Assembly: GCA_021613335.1 (NCBI GenBank) | Contig: JAJTWR010000159.1 | Location: 3,436,001-3,500,000, forward strand | Origin: Whitmania pigra | Taxonomy: Eukaryota; Annelida; Clitellata; Hirudinida; Haemopidae | Length of the DNA stretch: 64,000 bases | Direction of reading: 5' to 3' | In this document: positions 12,514 to 25,330 of the stretch, in pieces | Layout: the number at the start of each line of letters is the position of its first letter | Position numbering within the stretch: position 1 is the stretch's first letter | Notes under the pieces: model-generated | Database searches by the model: none | Told to the model about the DNA's origin: nothing | Seen by the model: the letters and a program-made list of their open reading frames with translations, nothing else | Translations under genes and position numbers: made by a program

Positions 12514-14030
12514 ACTATTTTCGACTGCCAATCAGGACCGAACGTCGACCTCGCATTTGAAATCTTTTCTCAGTTTTGGACTTTCGCATTGCTTCTCATC
12601 CTGTGACATGTAGATGCTCATTATAATGTACTGTATATTATATTATTTATTTATCTCTTATTGCTTCGCTTGCAACACTATAGTATAGTCTACAGTATCC
12701 TGCAATTTTTATCAAACAACAATTCCAGTATCTGCATCTTTAAATCCCTGCAACGTGCTCATATGCATGCAATTAACAAACCTAGGAATATGTGCAAAAC
12801 TCAATTTTTTTTAACAACTGAAACCATATTTCGTGCATCGTCTGTTTTTACATTTACTGTTTTCTAGAAATCAAATTAATTTTAAATAAATGATTTAAAA
12901 GAGTTTACTAAATAAATTATTTGATTAATTTAATGGTTAAAAATCCAGTCCATAATATTGACCATTTATTGAATAATTGACGACTTCTCCGAGAAAGTAA
13001 ACCTGAAAATGAGATAAGCTTCAACGAAGCCATGAAGTTGTAACTTCAAATGCATTTTGTTGGAATTCGAAAGAAATTTCATTTTGAACGATTTTTGAAA
13101 GAAAATTCCAATCCGATTATTTCGCCACTTCAGTCATTTGTCAGAAATTTGTGAATTTTGGGTTCGCACCGTTAAAACTTTAAAAACCTGCTCTTAACGT
13201 CACCTTCTTTTTTGAAACTTTTGACGTGACGTCATGAAATAATATCGTGGCATGAAATAATATTATGACTTGAAATAATATTATGGCACAAAATATGACA
13301 TGTTATAAAATATTATAATGTGAAACAATGTTATAATATGAAAAAAAATCGAATAAGGAATTTCCAAAAATATTAATATTTTTCTTTATTAAATGAGAAC
13401 AAATTGTTCGGAAAGATATTTTTCATCAACATGGTTCATGGTTGAATACATTTCCTGCAATTTGAATTCACGAATAAATCATAAAAATTCAACAATCACG
13501 AAACCAAAAGTAGATTTAAATGAATTGTTTTAAATGAATAAATGTCTTTCACTTGTTCAAATAATGAGAACATAAGATTTAAACATAACTTTGCCAAATA
13601 AATGTTAAAGTCTGAAATTGAACATTTTTCAAATAAACGTTTTTTTAAAGACGGTTCGAAACATATTTCCTTCGAGCTGTTCAATCGTGCGTCACACGAC
13701 AGCTTCATTCTGGACGTGACAACGAACATGTTTTTTGTTTACTTTTCGTTTCCATGGTTTTCGAGTTCGTTGAAGCGGGAAAATTGGCTGGGTACGTTCG
13801 GTGCACCTCAGCCATTCATTTTGTGCCTGATGAAGTATTCATTGAAAGGTTCATTAATACGTTACGATGTCATGAATTATTAATTACTTTAACAATATTA
13901 GTTGTTAAATGTTCACGTGTTTTTTAATAATATATATAAATAATACTAAAATATATAATTGTTACGTCTAATATTTAATATAATTAATACTTTACATCTA
14001 ATATTACAGCTTGCCTCACTTATAACCAAT
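12514..14030. other. Intergenic, no gene seen
   Basis: It contains a CRE palindrome at 13,227-13,234 and a run of ATAATATTATGRC-like repeats at 13,240-13,320. The ORFs at 13,496-13,729 (minus) and 13,602-13,883 (plus) overlap and match nothing I know. Confidence 0.45.
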
Positions 14031-14035
14031 ATTAA

Positions 14036-14206
<171 letters not shown>

Positions 14207-14835
14207 ATAATGAAACTTTTTAAGCTCCAAAAACCGTTCCATCACTCCGTGAAGTTTACAACACTCAATTTAAAATAATAATTTTATTAAAAGTCGCAAC
14301 TAAAAAAAAACTTTCGGCAATAAATCAATTTCTTGACAATGCCCGAGAATCGATAGAAAATAAAATATCCCTGGAGTGTGAATGGGTTGTGCACGCGTCC
14401 AGACATTCTCTGCGACGTCAAAGAACCGAGGTGGTCGATAAAGTTGTGGAGTAAAACAGGTTTAAACACGTGCACCTGACGTGGGGATTAAGTTTTTCTT
14501 CGGGCGCCAGGAAGCCTTCCTAAAAGGATCAGATGGAAAGGTAGCTTTACCGCTTCCAAAGCCCACCGTTTTCACAAAACATTTCCATGTGGAATTGAAA
14601 AATGAAATCCATTTTAAGCTGCTTGCTTGGATCTGACGCATTCATTCTTTCCAATAGCCATTTTTTTTATCCTACCCTCCAACCTTCCATATTCTACCAT
14701 CCTTCATTCGTTCATCGGCACTCCACCATTCATAACTTATCAAGTCAGTCACCTGGAGCGATGAGAGTTACCGCAAAGATGGACAGGAACACGTCTTCGG
14801 ATAATGTAAAGTCGTTGATTCCATAAAATCGAAGG
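14207..14835. other. Intergenic, moderately GC-richer island
   Basis: The stretch 14,380-14,560 is GC-richer than its surroundings and contains ACGCGTCC, CACGTG and GACGTC motifs. No coding frame with a recognisable domain is present. Confidence 0.4.
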
Positions 14836-14837
14836 GA

Positions 14838-14985
14838 ATAAAGTGATGAAGTAATAAATTAATAAATTAATGAATTAATAAAGTGATGAAGTAATGAAGT
14901 GACGAAGTAATAAATTAATAAAGTGATGAAGTAATGAAGTAACGAAGTAATGAAGTGACAAAGTAATGAAGTGATTCCTTTTGTT
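14838..14985. repeat. 8-bp tandem repeat AAGTRATG
   Basis: AAGTGATG, AAGTAATG, AAGTGACG and AAATTAAT units alternate for about 150 bp. Confidence 0.8.
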
Positions 14986-16085
14986 GCAATAATCCCCTCT
15001 GAAGGTGTCTGCCTCTAAGCGAAAGGAAACGAGATTTTTGCTCTACGAGCTGAAAGTGAAGGATCTTGGGAAAAGTGAATTTAAATTAAAAGTTATTTCA
15101 GTGGATGGTTATTCAATTACACGGTTGCATGGTTGGTTCAATGAATTTCACAATCTTTGCAGTAAGAATTAAATACGAAATAATTACTAAGAAGTGATTA
15201 TTAATGAATATCAACTTAAATTAACAAAATTTAAAAAATGAAACTCGAAAGGAATGATGGCAAATAATAACATAATAATACTATTGCTGAAACAAGACAT
15301 TTTAAAACTCTCAAGTAATTTAAAGTGATTAACTATTTACTTAGCAACGTTTTTAGCGCATAAAATATTACAATTTACAACTCATTCCAGCTCATAATTC
15401 TGTTGTAAGATCTTCTCAATCCTTAACAACTCTTGCAACAAATTCTATTCAGCTCTCAGAAAAATGTTGATTTCCTGAAGAAATAGGATAGAATCAATTT
15501 AGGAACATCCATCATTAATGTGGAAATACACGCAGATGTTTTTAATGGATAAATCATCCTCCAGAGTTTCATGCAATTAAATTTCTCCTTGAAGATATTT
15601 TCTGCTTTTAAAGTTCTTCATCTGAAAAATTATGCTTCCTATTTTGCCCTCCAATTTCGTTTAAATGAAGTTTTAAATTGGGGAAGGAAGGAGTCATTTG
15701 TTCTCAAATAACCTTTCCTCACCTTCTTCTTTTGTATTTTTTTAATAAATTGAACTCAATTATTTATTATTATTATTACATTTTTTTGAAAAATGTTTCT
15801 TCAGATGAAACGATTCTACAATTTTTGAATTAAACTGACATATTCGTGTTTATTTTATATTTTATGAAAAAAAATCATAAATCACAAACCATAACAAACT
15901 TTTTTTTGCTTAATTACAATTGCTTAATTGCAATATTGAAGTTATTTTGAGTGAAATTACTACTCATAATAACACATAATATTAATAACTATTTATAATT
16001 AAATACGAAATAATTAAATCATTTAGCCAGAGTTAGGCGAGTTGCCTACGAATAATTAAAGGTGAAGTACCTACTTCCCGTTGGG
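14986..16085. other. Intergenic, no feature seen
   Basis: AT-rich unique sequence on both strands. Confidence 0.45.
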
Positions 16086-16089
16086 GAAA

Positions 16090-16205
16090 ATTATTCATAA
16101 TTATTATGTTGATTATCACTATAATAATAATTATTATCATGTTGCTTATCACTATAATAATAATTATTATTATGTTGATTATTGCTATTATAATAATCAT
16201 GAAGT
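16090..16205. repeat. 33-bp tandem repeat, about 3 copies
   Basis: GTTGATTATC or a close variant occurs at 16,108, 16,141 and 16,174, separated by CACTATAATAATAATTATTA. Confidence 0.8.
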
Positions 16206-16715
16206 TAATTATAGTTATGAAAAAATTAGTATGTTGATTAATATAGTAATAGTTATTGAATTAATAAAATAACAGTAGTAATTAACAATTAACATCAACT
16301 ACAACGACAACAATGCCAAGAGTGTTACACAACTTGGAAGCTAATAATGTTTTAAAGATTTAATTTTTTTCTGAGCATTTAATTTATGCATTTTATCCTA
16401 AATTCACATCTCAGTGGATCGGATTTCTGAAATTTCTCGAGTGTCTCATTAAAATGTCTTCATTTTTAATCTTTAAGTTCGAAAGTTTTATTTTAATTCG
16501 AGGATATTTTACAGCTCTGGAGTTTTAAATGTTTTAAATATGTTCTTGTACAGCTTCTCAGAGCTAAATTAAGTAGAAAAATAATATTACTAATTAAAAT
16601 AATAATAATAATAATAATATATAAAACATAATAATTATTAATTATCAATCATTAATTATTAATTATAAATCATAATAATTATTAATTATCATGATGTTAA
16701 CAACATTAAGTTAAA
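16206..16715. other. Intergenic, no gene seen
   Basis: AT-rich sequence with ATTAATTATTAATTAT-type simple repeat at 16,630-16,690. Confidence 0.45.
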
Positions 16716-16717
16716 AT

Positions 16718-16805
16718 GGTGATGATGATGATGATGATGATGATGATGACGACGACGATGACAATGATAATGATAATAATAATAATAATAATTATAATAA
16801 TAATA

Positions 16806-16850
<45 letters not shown>

Positions 16851-16851
16851 C
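16718..16851. repeat. Compound (GAT)n-(TAA)n microsatellite
   Basis: GATGAT passes through GACGAC and GATAAT into (AAT)n. Confidence 0.93.
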
Positions 16852-17425
16852 CAGACTGTTTCATAGCATTTTTTTATTTCTGCACCAGTTGACCTGTCAT
16901 ACCTGATGTATATTTTGCAAATGCAGTTCATTCATTGTGAATCATTCGAAGGTCGATTCTCCGTAGAAATGAAAATTTAATTTTTATGAACTTTTATTAC
17001 AACAAAATAACTTATTTTGAACTTTTTAACACCTGATATTTTATTTTTTCAAAATTATTAAATTCTAAAATAATTTAATTTTTTTAATACTATTTTATAT
17101 CCTCAGTGGAAGAAATTAATTTCGCGAAGCAGCTTGTGGCTCATGATGAAGCTTCAAATATCTTCTGACCTTTTGGCGCCATTCACTCAACGATTTGATC
17201 TTAATTTCCAACTCAAATAATTTATTTTAATTAATACGTTCATTACATTTCATTTATCTTATTATTTCACCTTTCACCTCCCAAGCCTACTTAAAAATGA
17301 CACATGAAACTAATTAGAATGTGTCTGTATCATGTATATTAACATAAAAATATGCAATTAGAATTTTGTTTTACAAATATATCATTTGTTATAACTATTT
17401 TCCATCAATGGGTTTCTCATCATAT
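16852..17425. other. Intergenic, no feature seen
   Basis: AT-rich; no motif or ORF of note. Confidence 0.45.
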
Positions 17426-17429
17426 GAAC

Positions 17430-17765
17430 AGGTCTAACTGCAAAACATATAGCTATACACTATCACCAAAACAGAACTAATTTACAACATAAAAATGCTT
17501 GGAATACGCCAAATAACTGTAAGATCTTTCCTCAGTAAGATGTTTTACAATTAACATCACAAAATTTAAAAATAGCGTTTTTTTTACATATATTTTAAAG
17601 ACAAAAATATTAATATTTTTCTTAACTTGCAATTTTTTATGTTAGAGTTGTTTTTGAACTCTCCAAAACATACATAACAGTTTTTGTAAAAATATTTTTC
17701 ATGACCTAAGTGACCAAAATCATGATTACCCCACAAGTGGAACTTTGGGAGTTAAAAGGTTAAAA
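17430..17765 (+). repeat. Unknown dispersed repeat, copy A
   Basis: It is homologous, in inverted orientation, to 37,290-37,640. Shared blocks in the same order include ACTATCACCAAAACAG, GTTTTACAATTAACA, AAATAGCG and the end block AAAATCATGA...CCACAAGT. The two copies have diverged by many substitutions and short indels but are plainly related. No terminal repeats, poly-A tail or conserved ORF identifies the class. Confidence 0.72.
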
Positions 17766-18360
17766 TGATAAGACCACGAACTCCATGGATGGAAGGTTGA
17801 TGAAAAGCAAATACTTCTGAACGGTTTATTTAAAATTTATTCCAAGAAATATTATAAAAAGATTACGTCATTTCAAATAATCCCCATTCAACGATTCCAG
17901 AGCAATACTTATTTTCAATGTTTTTCTTTGTTTTAAATATTTATTTCTTGGTAAACATTTGCAATAGAAAAAAACTTGAAAGTACTTTTAAGAAAAAGAA
18001 AACTTGGTGGCTTCAAAAAGTCACAATTGATTCGATCGACATTTTCTATGCTTTCAAGTTATTTGATGCTCCATTATTTGCAGACAATCATTTGTTATTC
18101 TGTTTTGATCAGACTTTTTCATGGACTTCAGCTTTTAATGATGGTACAATTTGGACGCATGATGATGATTCACCTGCGATTAAAAATTGCCAGGTGCTTT
18201 GAAGTGCGCTCTTGTGATGATGCAGCAACATCGACAGTTCTAAAAGTTCTTTGAGACCTTTCTTAATTTTCGAGGTTGGAAAATAAAGATAAACACCTGC
18301 TTTATTTTTTTTACAGAGAGGATATATTACAAACAAAACAGGAGGTACAGCACGTAGTAA
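17766..18360. other. Intergenic, no gene seen
   Basis: Three overlapping ORFs of 75-94 codons between 17,918 and 18,336 are in conflicting frames and show no domain. Confidence 0.45.
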
Positions 18361-18362
18361 AT

Positions 18363-18717
<355 letters not shown>

Positions 18718-18718
<1 letters not shown>

Positions 18719-21700
18719 AAGTTTCTTACAAATATTTATGGAAGCATGTATACAGTTATGTAATAAAACATTGCTTGATATTTAGAATACAAGAAATATT
18801 GTTATACTTAAACGTAATTTAATGTGATCTGAAATATATTTTTAAATTTAAAATAAAATATTATTATTAGAAATAAACTGCTGCGTCATGAATATTTATC
18901 CCTTTGATGACATACTTCAGTCATTTCAAGTAACTTCGTCAGGAATTGAAATAAACACCAAGGATGACGATGACGACGACGACGATGGCGGTGATGCTGA
19001 TGATGAGGAGTATGAGACGAGACATGCGAAATAAACGGCTGAACATTTCCCGTGAGAAGAATGCCTTCTCAGACGTGATTGCTTAAAAACATGGAAATGG
19101 AAATGAGATCTTTGACCAGAAATTAAAAAAAAAGTGGCCCACTGCCACTCCGAGTGTTGCACCCAGTCAGAGTCCCTCCCATCCGCACATAAATAATTGT
19201 CAAATAAAAAATTAATTGATGAATGTACTTTTTTAAAACTGTTTTATTGATATTTAACAATTATTTGTAGCAAATCATTTTAAAATCATCTCTGAAACGA
19301 TTAAGACCTCAAGAAAAGTCTTGAAATTTCAAAACCTACCGAAAAATAACAAAAATATTTCCATTAAAACAAGCAATACAACAAAAATATTTCCATTAAA
19401 ACAAGAAAAATGTCTTAGAGTAACTTAAGCCGCGTGTTTACGAATTGTTAATGGACATTCAATATTTGGATTAATCACAAATGTCATAATGCGTCATACA
19501 TATACTGCAATACCTGTTACCATACAATTTAATACTTACACTTGTATTAATACATGTCACAATAACTAGAAATAAATACAATAAATCCATAAAAACATAC
19601 ATTTGTATTGTCTACAAACCGCTGAGTCAGACGATCATCATGAACAGCAAAATGTGGAAATATGTAGTATGCGTGTCTATGTAAATGAAGGGGTGGAGTT
19701 TGGGATTTGTGAAGAATCTCAGTGAAAATATTTCCAACAAATGTTAACAATTGAAAATATTTCTTTGGAACTTTCCTTTGGAAAATGGAAATCACTGGAA
19801 ATACCGGAGTTTGGTGTCTTGGGAGAAGCAAAAGAAATTTTGAGGGATTTGGGGTTTTTTTTGGCAATTTAGAAAATTACTAAAAAATGAGTTCATTTAA
19901 TGGCAACTATTGCAAAACTGGTAACGCTTGTTTTTATTTAACAAATGTTTTAAGAATAAAATGTGTCTGTTTCTAATTCAAAAGAAAACATGTCAATACC
20001 GCCCTTGTCACTGCATCACAAAAGTGTAAAAAACATTCATTCTTATTCCGAGCTCAGCATTCTAAGAAGCGCCACTGGTTTATGATGATTGGAGTGGAAA
20101 GTTCACGAGGTTAAACGAGATTAAGGTTGACGAAAGGTCAAACGAAGAGACGCAGACGGTGCTTAGGGTTGAAGTATGCAAATTCAGCCTTCAAGAATGA
20201 AGTCAGCCTTCTCATTCGGCGCGTCGGACAATGTTTTGAAAATTTACTCAGCAACAACGTCAAACTGGCTGGAATATTTTACGTGTAAATAATAATAAAC
20301 GCCATAAATTATGTTTATTTAATTATTTATTTAAGTCATGTTTAATTTTTGCTAATTCAGAGAATTTTCAGTCATTTTTGTGAGATTTAAAAATGATTTA
20401 GATGATGATGATAATAATAATGATGACAATAAGGTTTTGAATAACCACGCATTAATCTAGAGAGAATTAAACTGCTAATAAATTGATGAGAATAAAATGA
20501 TTAAAAACATTTTAAAATTAAGTCGATCAAAATAAAAATTATTTTAAAACTTTTGTCATTGAACTTTGTTGGCTTTTCATTTACATTAATAATTATTAAT
20601 AAAAGCAATTATTGATTGTCTCTTAACTACTTCAATAAACATTTTGTGAATTAAAACTGGCATTAAGCCTGGAATGGGTGGAAGAAATTCAAATGAAAAG
20701 TCGATGGAATGGTTAAAATTTTCACCTGCTTATTTGAAGGGTCAATAAAATATTTTGCTTCCACGAAAATATTTCACGCTGTAATGATATTTTTAATCAT
20801 CGTTGCCATGAAACATAGCAAGAATTTTTCAAATCGATTTTTTTTAAATTTTAATTTAGAGAAAAGTTCCTAAAAAAAGATTAAAATAGCTACAATTAGA
20901 TTTCCAACTTATTTCTTATTGAGCAAATTGGTACTTCTTATTCCATTGATTCGTTGAAATGAGGCGTAAATAATGAATAATATTAAATATAAAAGTAACA
21001 ATTAATAATAAATAATAACAAGTGATAAATATTAAATAATAATAAATTGTAAAAAGTAATAAATATTAAATAATAATAAATAATAATTGTTCACAATATC
21101 TTGAGTGGATGGAAAGTTGAAAATAATTGAATTTCTTATGCATTTATAAAGAGGACATTATATTGAGACAATAACAGGATTATGGGGCAACTTCAAAGTG
21201 TGAATGCAAATATCTAATAAATTGTTTATTATTAAATAATAATTCTATAATATACTTAATAATGTAAATAACAATAATTAGCAATGGTGGTTAATAATAA
21301 TATTAATAATAAAATTTAATATCTGTGATTAAACCTTAAAGAATATTATTACATTGAATCATTGAGTTATATTACATTACATTGCGTCATATCGCATTAT
21401 ATTATACATATGTCGCAATATCACATTATTCAGGAAACCCATTCGCATTGAAGACAAATATATACCATAATAATATTTAATTAGTTTATAATTAATTAAA
21501 CAAATTAAATTTAATATTTAACTAATTAGAGTAACTAATAAATGAACTAATTAATTGATGATGTTGTTTAATAGCAGAAAACAATTTTTCAATTACTAAA
21601 CAAAATTTAAAACTTTATTAAATATAGAAGTTGCAAATGCAATAGTAACAGATAATGCAATAACAACAACAATAATAATAACATTTACAAATAATACTAT

Positions 21701-21885
21701 AATAAAGGAAAAGATTAATTGGAAAATAAATTTCTCGCCAGCAATAGATTGACTGATGAATGTGGTGATGAACCTGCCACATGTCAAGGATATGAATAAT
21801 TTATGTTATTATGTTAATTTAGTTTTTTTCGTTTTTTATTAACGTCAGTTGCATATCTAGATGATCAGGACGGGGTGACTCGTCA
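18718..21885. other. Intergenic, no gene seen
   Basis: It holds AATAATAAATATTA-type simple repeat at 20,970-21,090 and a GAT/GAC tract at 18,962-19,010. The ORF at 19,547-19,867 (minus, 106 codons) has no recognisable domain and I leave it uncalled. Confidence 0.45.
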
Positions 21886-21889
21886 TAAC

Positions 21890-22003
21890 AGCCCGGCGAC
21901 AAAACAGCCCCGTCAAAATAGCCCAGGACAAAACAGCCCCGTCAATACAGCCCCGTCAAAATAGCCCAGGACAAAACAGCCCCGTCAATACAGCCCAAGA
22001 CTT
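21890..22003. repeat. CAGCCC-type GC-rich minisatellite
   Basis: Units of the form AAAACAGCCCCGTCAA, AATAGCCCAGGAC and TACAGCCC alternate. A composite block of about 59 bp is repeated nearly exactly. It is strikingly GC-rich for this window and abuts a SINE fragment. Confidence 0.85.
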
Positions 22004-22007
22004 GCTG

Positions 22008-22062
22008 CTACCGCAGCGGGGTTCGAATCCGCGCTGCCATATTGAGAGGCGCAGTCTTAACC
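22008..22062 (-). mobile_element. tRNA-like SINE head fragment
   Basis: It carries a perfect box-B-like GGTTCGAATCC in a T-arm hairpin at 22,018-22,031, followed by GCTGCC and GAGAGGCGCAG. These match the reverse complement of the SINE at 11,735-11,780. No full tRNA cloverleaf can be drawn, so it is not called a tRNA gene. Confidence 0.55.
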
Positions 22063-22750
22063 GTTTATTAGTGTTATTCAATGAACACGAGCAAACTTTA
22101 CATTTTACTCCAAAGCGATTGCTGGGATCTGCATGTATTCAATCCTTTAGTTCGATGCCTATCAACCAATCATCATTAAATGTCTGATTGTACCATGCTT
22201 TAGCTTTCTTACAAGGTGGATCGACACTGCTAGCAACTGGAGAAACAGCGTTACCGTCCGTTGTCCAAATAAAAATCAAAGTTCAATGTAGTCAGCGCAA
22301 AGACGGCGGAAAAGACAGAAGTCGGTTGTGACAAAAATTCTGTGACAGGTGACCTCTGAACTTGATCATCAACTTGTTGCTTCCTTCTTCTTGGTGACCT
22401 CTTTATTTGTTATTTTATTTTTATTATTTTTTTTAAATTTTATTTTTTAAATTTTCTCTTTGAACAACTTTTTGACTTCTTCACTTTTTTTCTGTCCTAA
22501 GATCTTTGCTTCAGTTCACTTTATTGTTTTTGATTGTTTAATTGAATTATTATTTCTGTCTCCTGGTTATCCCAGGATTTTTGGGAACTTTTCCTTAACT
22601 TGTTGTTGTCCCCAACATCATGTCCCTTGTAATAAATAGTTTTCTAATTTGATCAACACTGGTTTTCTTTTTGAATTATCAATCCTTTCATCCATTCTAA
22701 ACATTTCAAATTATTTATATGATAATAATTATAGTGATGATAAAAACGTC
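22063..22750. other. Intergenic, no gene seen
   Basis: T-rich stretch at 22,390-22,520. GTCCGTTGTCC at 22,257 resembles a diverged SINE tail. Confidence 0.4.
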
Positions 22751-22751
22751 T

Positions 22752-22753
22752 TA

Positions 22754-22820
<67 letters not shown>
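22752..22820. repeat. (ATT)n microsatellite
   Basis: About 23 pure TTA triplets. Confidence 0.96.
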
Positions 22821-22962
22821 CATCGCATGATTGTATTTATTGTTTTCCGTTAATGCAGCTCAATAACAGTCCATTTAACAGTTCCTTAGACTTTGCCTTC
22901 ACCCACTAATTTTCTACACCTTCATAATCTCCAACAACAATATTCCTGCCATTCCAACTGGA

Positions 22963-23349
<387 letters not shown>

Positions 23350-24130
23350 GGAATTGTTTCACGAACTTTCCAGCTCCTCTTCTACGATTTCTTCTGAGCC
23401 AATAAAATCGGTTCGTTTGAGTGTGTCGATTCAGTTAGCGAGCAAAATGCATTGATGCATGTTTAATGCATGGGGCAGACCATCAATTCGTGGCCTTACT
23501 GCGCGTTATCCACGATGCTAATTATTATTAGCGGAAGTGACCTGTTACTCGGTGTGACGTCATTGGAGTGAATGCCTCGGATGGAAGTATAGAAAAGGTG
23601 TGCTTGCAGAACTGAATTTTAAAATTCCAGGTGGGCCGTTAAATACCTGGATTGAATAGTGAAATGAAGAAGTTCAGAGGACTTATAGAACCTTCTCTAT
23701 TTGAACTCAACTTCTTTCCCTTTGACGCATTAATTCACGTATTAGTGGATAAATTAATTATATAAATTGTTGTTATTATACAGGTAAATTAGTACAAAAT
23801 AACATTTCGTATAAATAAATATTTTTATGTTAATTAGTACGACGATATGTGAGATGCTGCTGCATCATGTTTGATTGTTGTACCCTCTCAACTTGTACCC
23901 TCTTGCATTGTTAAAATATTTAAATATTAAAGTATCGAAACATTAAAATAGCAAATAAAATATTTCTTAAATTAATTTAAAAAGTTCAGAGGTGCTTTAT
24001 CGAAGACTTGTCATCAGCCGCAGATGATGCTCTGATGATGAGTTTATAATCAATCAGGTGATTTCTTTGTCGTTATCCTCCAACACTCTCATGTCTTCCA
24101 CTCCTCCGACAATCCCTCAATCCATCCTCG
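23350..24130. other. Intergenic; possible regulatory cluster near 23.55 kb
   Basis: Apart from the motif cluster at 23,529-23,566 there is no feature. Confidence 0.4.
23529..23566. promoter_or_regulatory. ETS-like, CRE and inverted CCAAT motifs within 40 bp
   Basis: GCGGAAGTGA (ETS-like), TGACGTCA (CRE, 23,555-23,562) and an overlapping ATTGG (inverted CCAAT) are packed together, 4 kb upstream of the RGK coding start and on the same side. Such clusters occur in animal promoters. It is a candidate only, because no transcript start or first exon can be demonstrated. Confidence 0.3.
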
Positions 24131-24134
24131 TGTG

Positions 24135-24251
24135 AATTTAAATATGTGTATTTATAATATTATAATTTAAATATGTGTATTTATAATATTATAATTTAAA
24201 TATGTGTATTTATAATATTATAATTTAAATATGTGTATTTATAATATTATA
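24135..24251. repeat. 29-bp tandem repeat, four copies
   Basis: The unit is AATTTAAATATGTGTATTTA plus TAATATTAT, and the copies are essentially identical. Confidence 0.92.
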
Positions 24252-25140
24252 ATAATTTCTAGTAAAATATAATATTTTAAAACATCATTTTATAACCTTG
24301 GTAATGGCTCTCCATTATTCGGGATTTTAGTGCCAGTCCACCATTTTGCTGAATTTCTGATTCCCACTTTATTACGTCTGCTTTATGAAGGCGGGTAATT
24401 ATTTTTTTTTTTTTTTGCAACAAATGGCATGACATTTCGTGACCTGCTAATGATAAAGCGTTCATTTATTTTTAGAAATACGTCATCAGTAATTCAATTC
24501 ATATTCATATTTATTAATGCATTATTATTATTTATTTTTATTTTTATTTTTATGATTGTACTGTAATTCAGGAACAAGTATTTATAAATTATAAGCTATG
24601 AATTGTATGTGACATTGTAGCACAACAACTGATGGGTTATTGATGTGAACGGAATGAACATTATAATGAGTTAATTATTAAGAGAAAAAGGTTAAATTAA
24701 TGAATAATGAATTAAATAATAAACAGAAATTTTAATACACAATCAATAATAGCAATAATTCCATTGATTTAAATGTTATTGACATGTTATTATTACACAA
24801 ATTTAATATTAATTAAATATTTGACAGAGAATAATGTTACATCATGTTGAATTTTGTAACCAATTCAACTATTTGACGTTCAAGACTTGAAAGTACAATT
24901 TGGATGATTGGTTGTACTGAGTCACAAGTACAACCGATTAAAAATAATTAATTTCACCTGGCCTGTCTGCGTTTCTCTTTCCTTCGTTGAAACTTAATCT
25001 TTCTATCTTTGAAAAGTTCGACTCAAAGTCGCAAGTTTATGGCATACTTGAGCAGTAAAAATGTTGAAACCTAGAAAGACATTCATCATGACATCTCATC
25101 GATATTTGAGTTGAGTTTTGAATATTTCACAATCAAGAGG
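24252..25140. other. Intergenic, no feature seen
   Basis: AT-rich unique sequence. Confidence 0.45.
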
Positions 25141-25144
25141 TTGG

Positions 25145-25330
25145 CGTGCGAGTTGGCTCAGTGGGTTGCGTGCCTGAGAACGGCGGTGAAGGCAACAGTC
25201 GTTACGTGTCGTGTTCGCAACCCAGCTCGCACCGCCAGTGGATATAAATGGTGGATCGATTAAGAAGTGCCTTCAAGTCCGAATCATCTTAGTTATGCAA
25301 CGGACTATAATCAAATAAATAAAGAAGTGC
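25145..25330 (+). mobile_element. tRNA-derived SINE, best plus-strand copy
   Basis: The tRNA-like head has a box A (GTTGGCTCAGTGGG, about 25,152-25,165) and a degenerate box B (GTGTTCGCAACCC, about 25,210-25,222). Next comes a body with GGATCGATTAAGAAGTGCC. The tail is AGTCCGAATCATC, TTAGTTATGCAACGGAC, then TAATCAAATAAATAAA. Reverse-complement copies lie at 30.54 and 33.74 kb. Retrotransposition would depend on a partner LINE recognising the tail. Confidence 0.85.

Noticed and set aside
22005..22062. tRNA gene with box B GGTTCGAATCC
   Set aside because: No cloverleaf, acceptor stem or D arm can be paired, and the same segment occurs inside a SINE at 11.7 kb.
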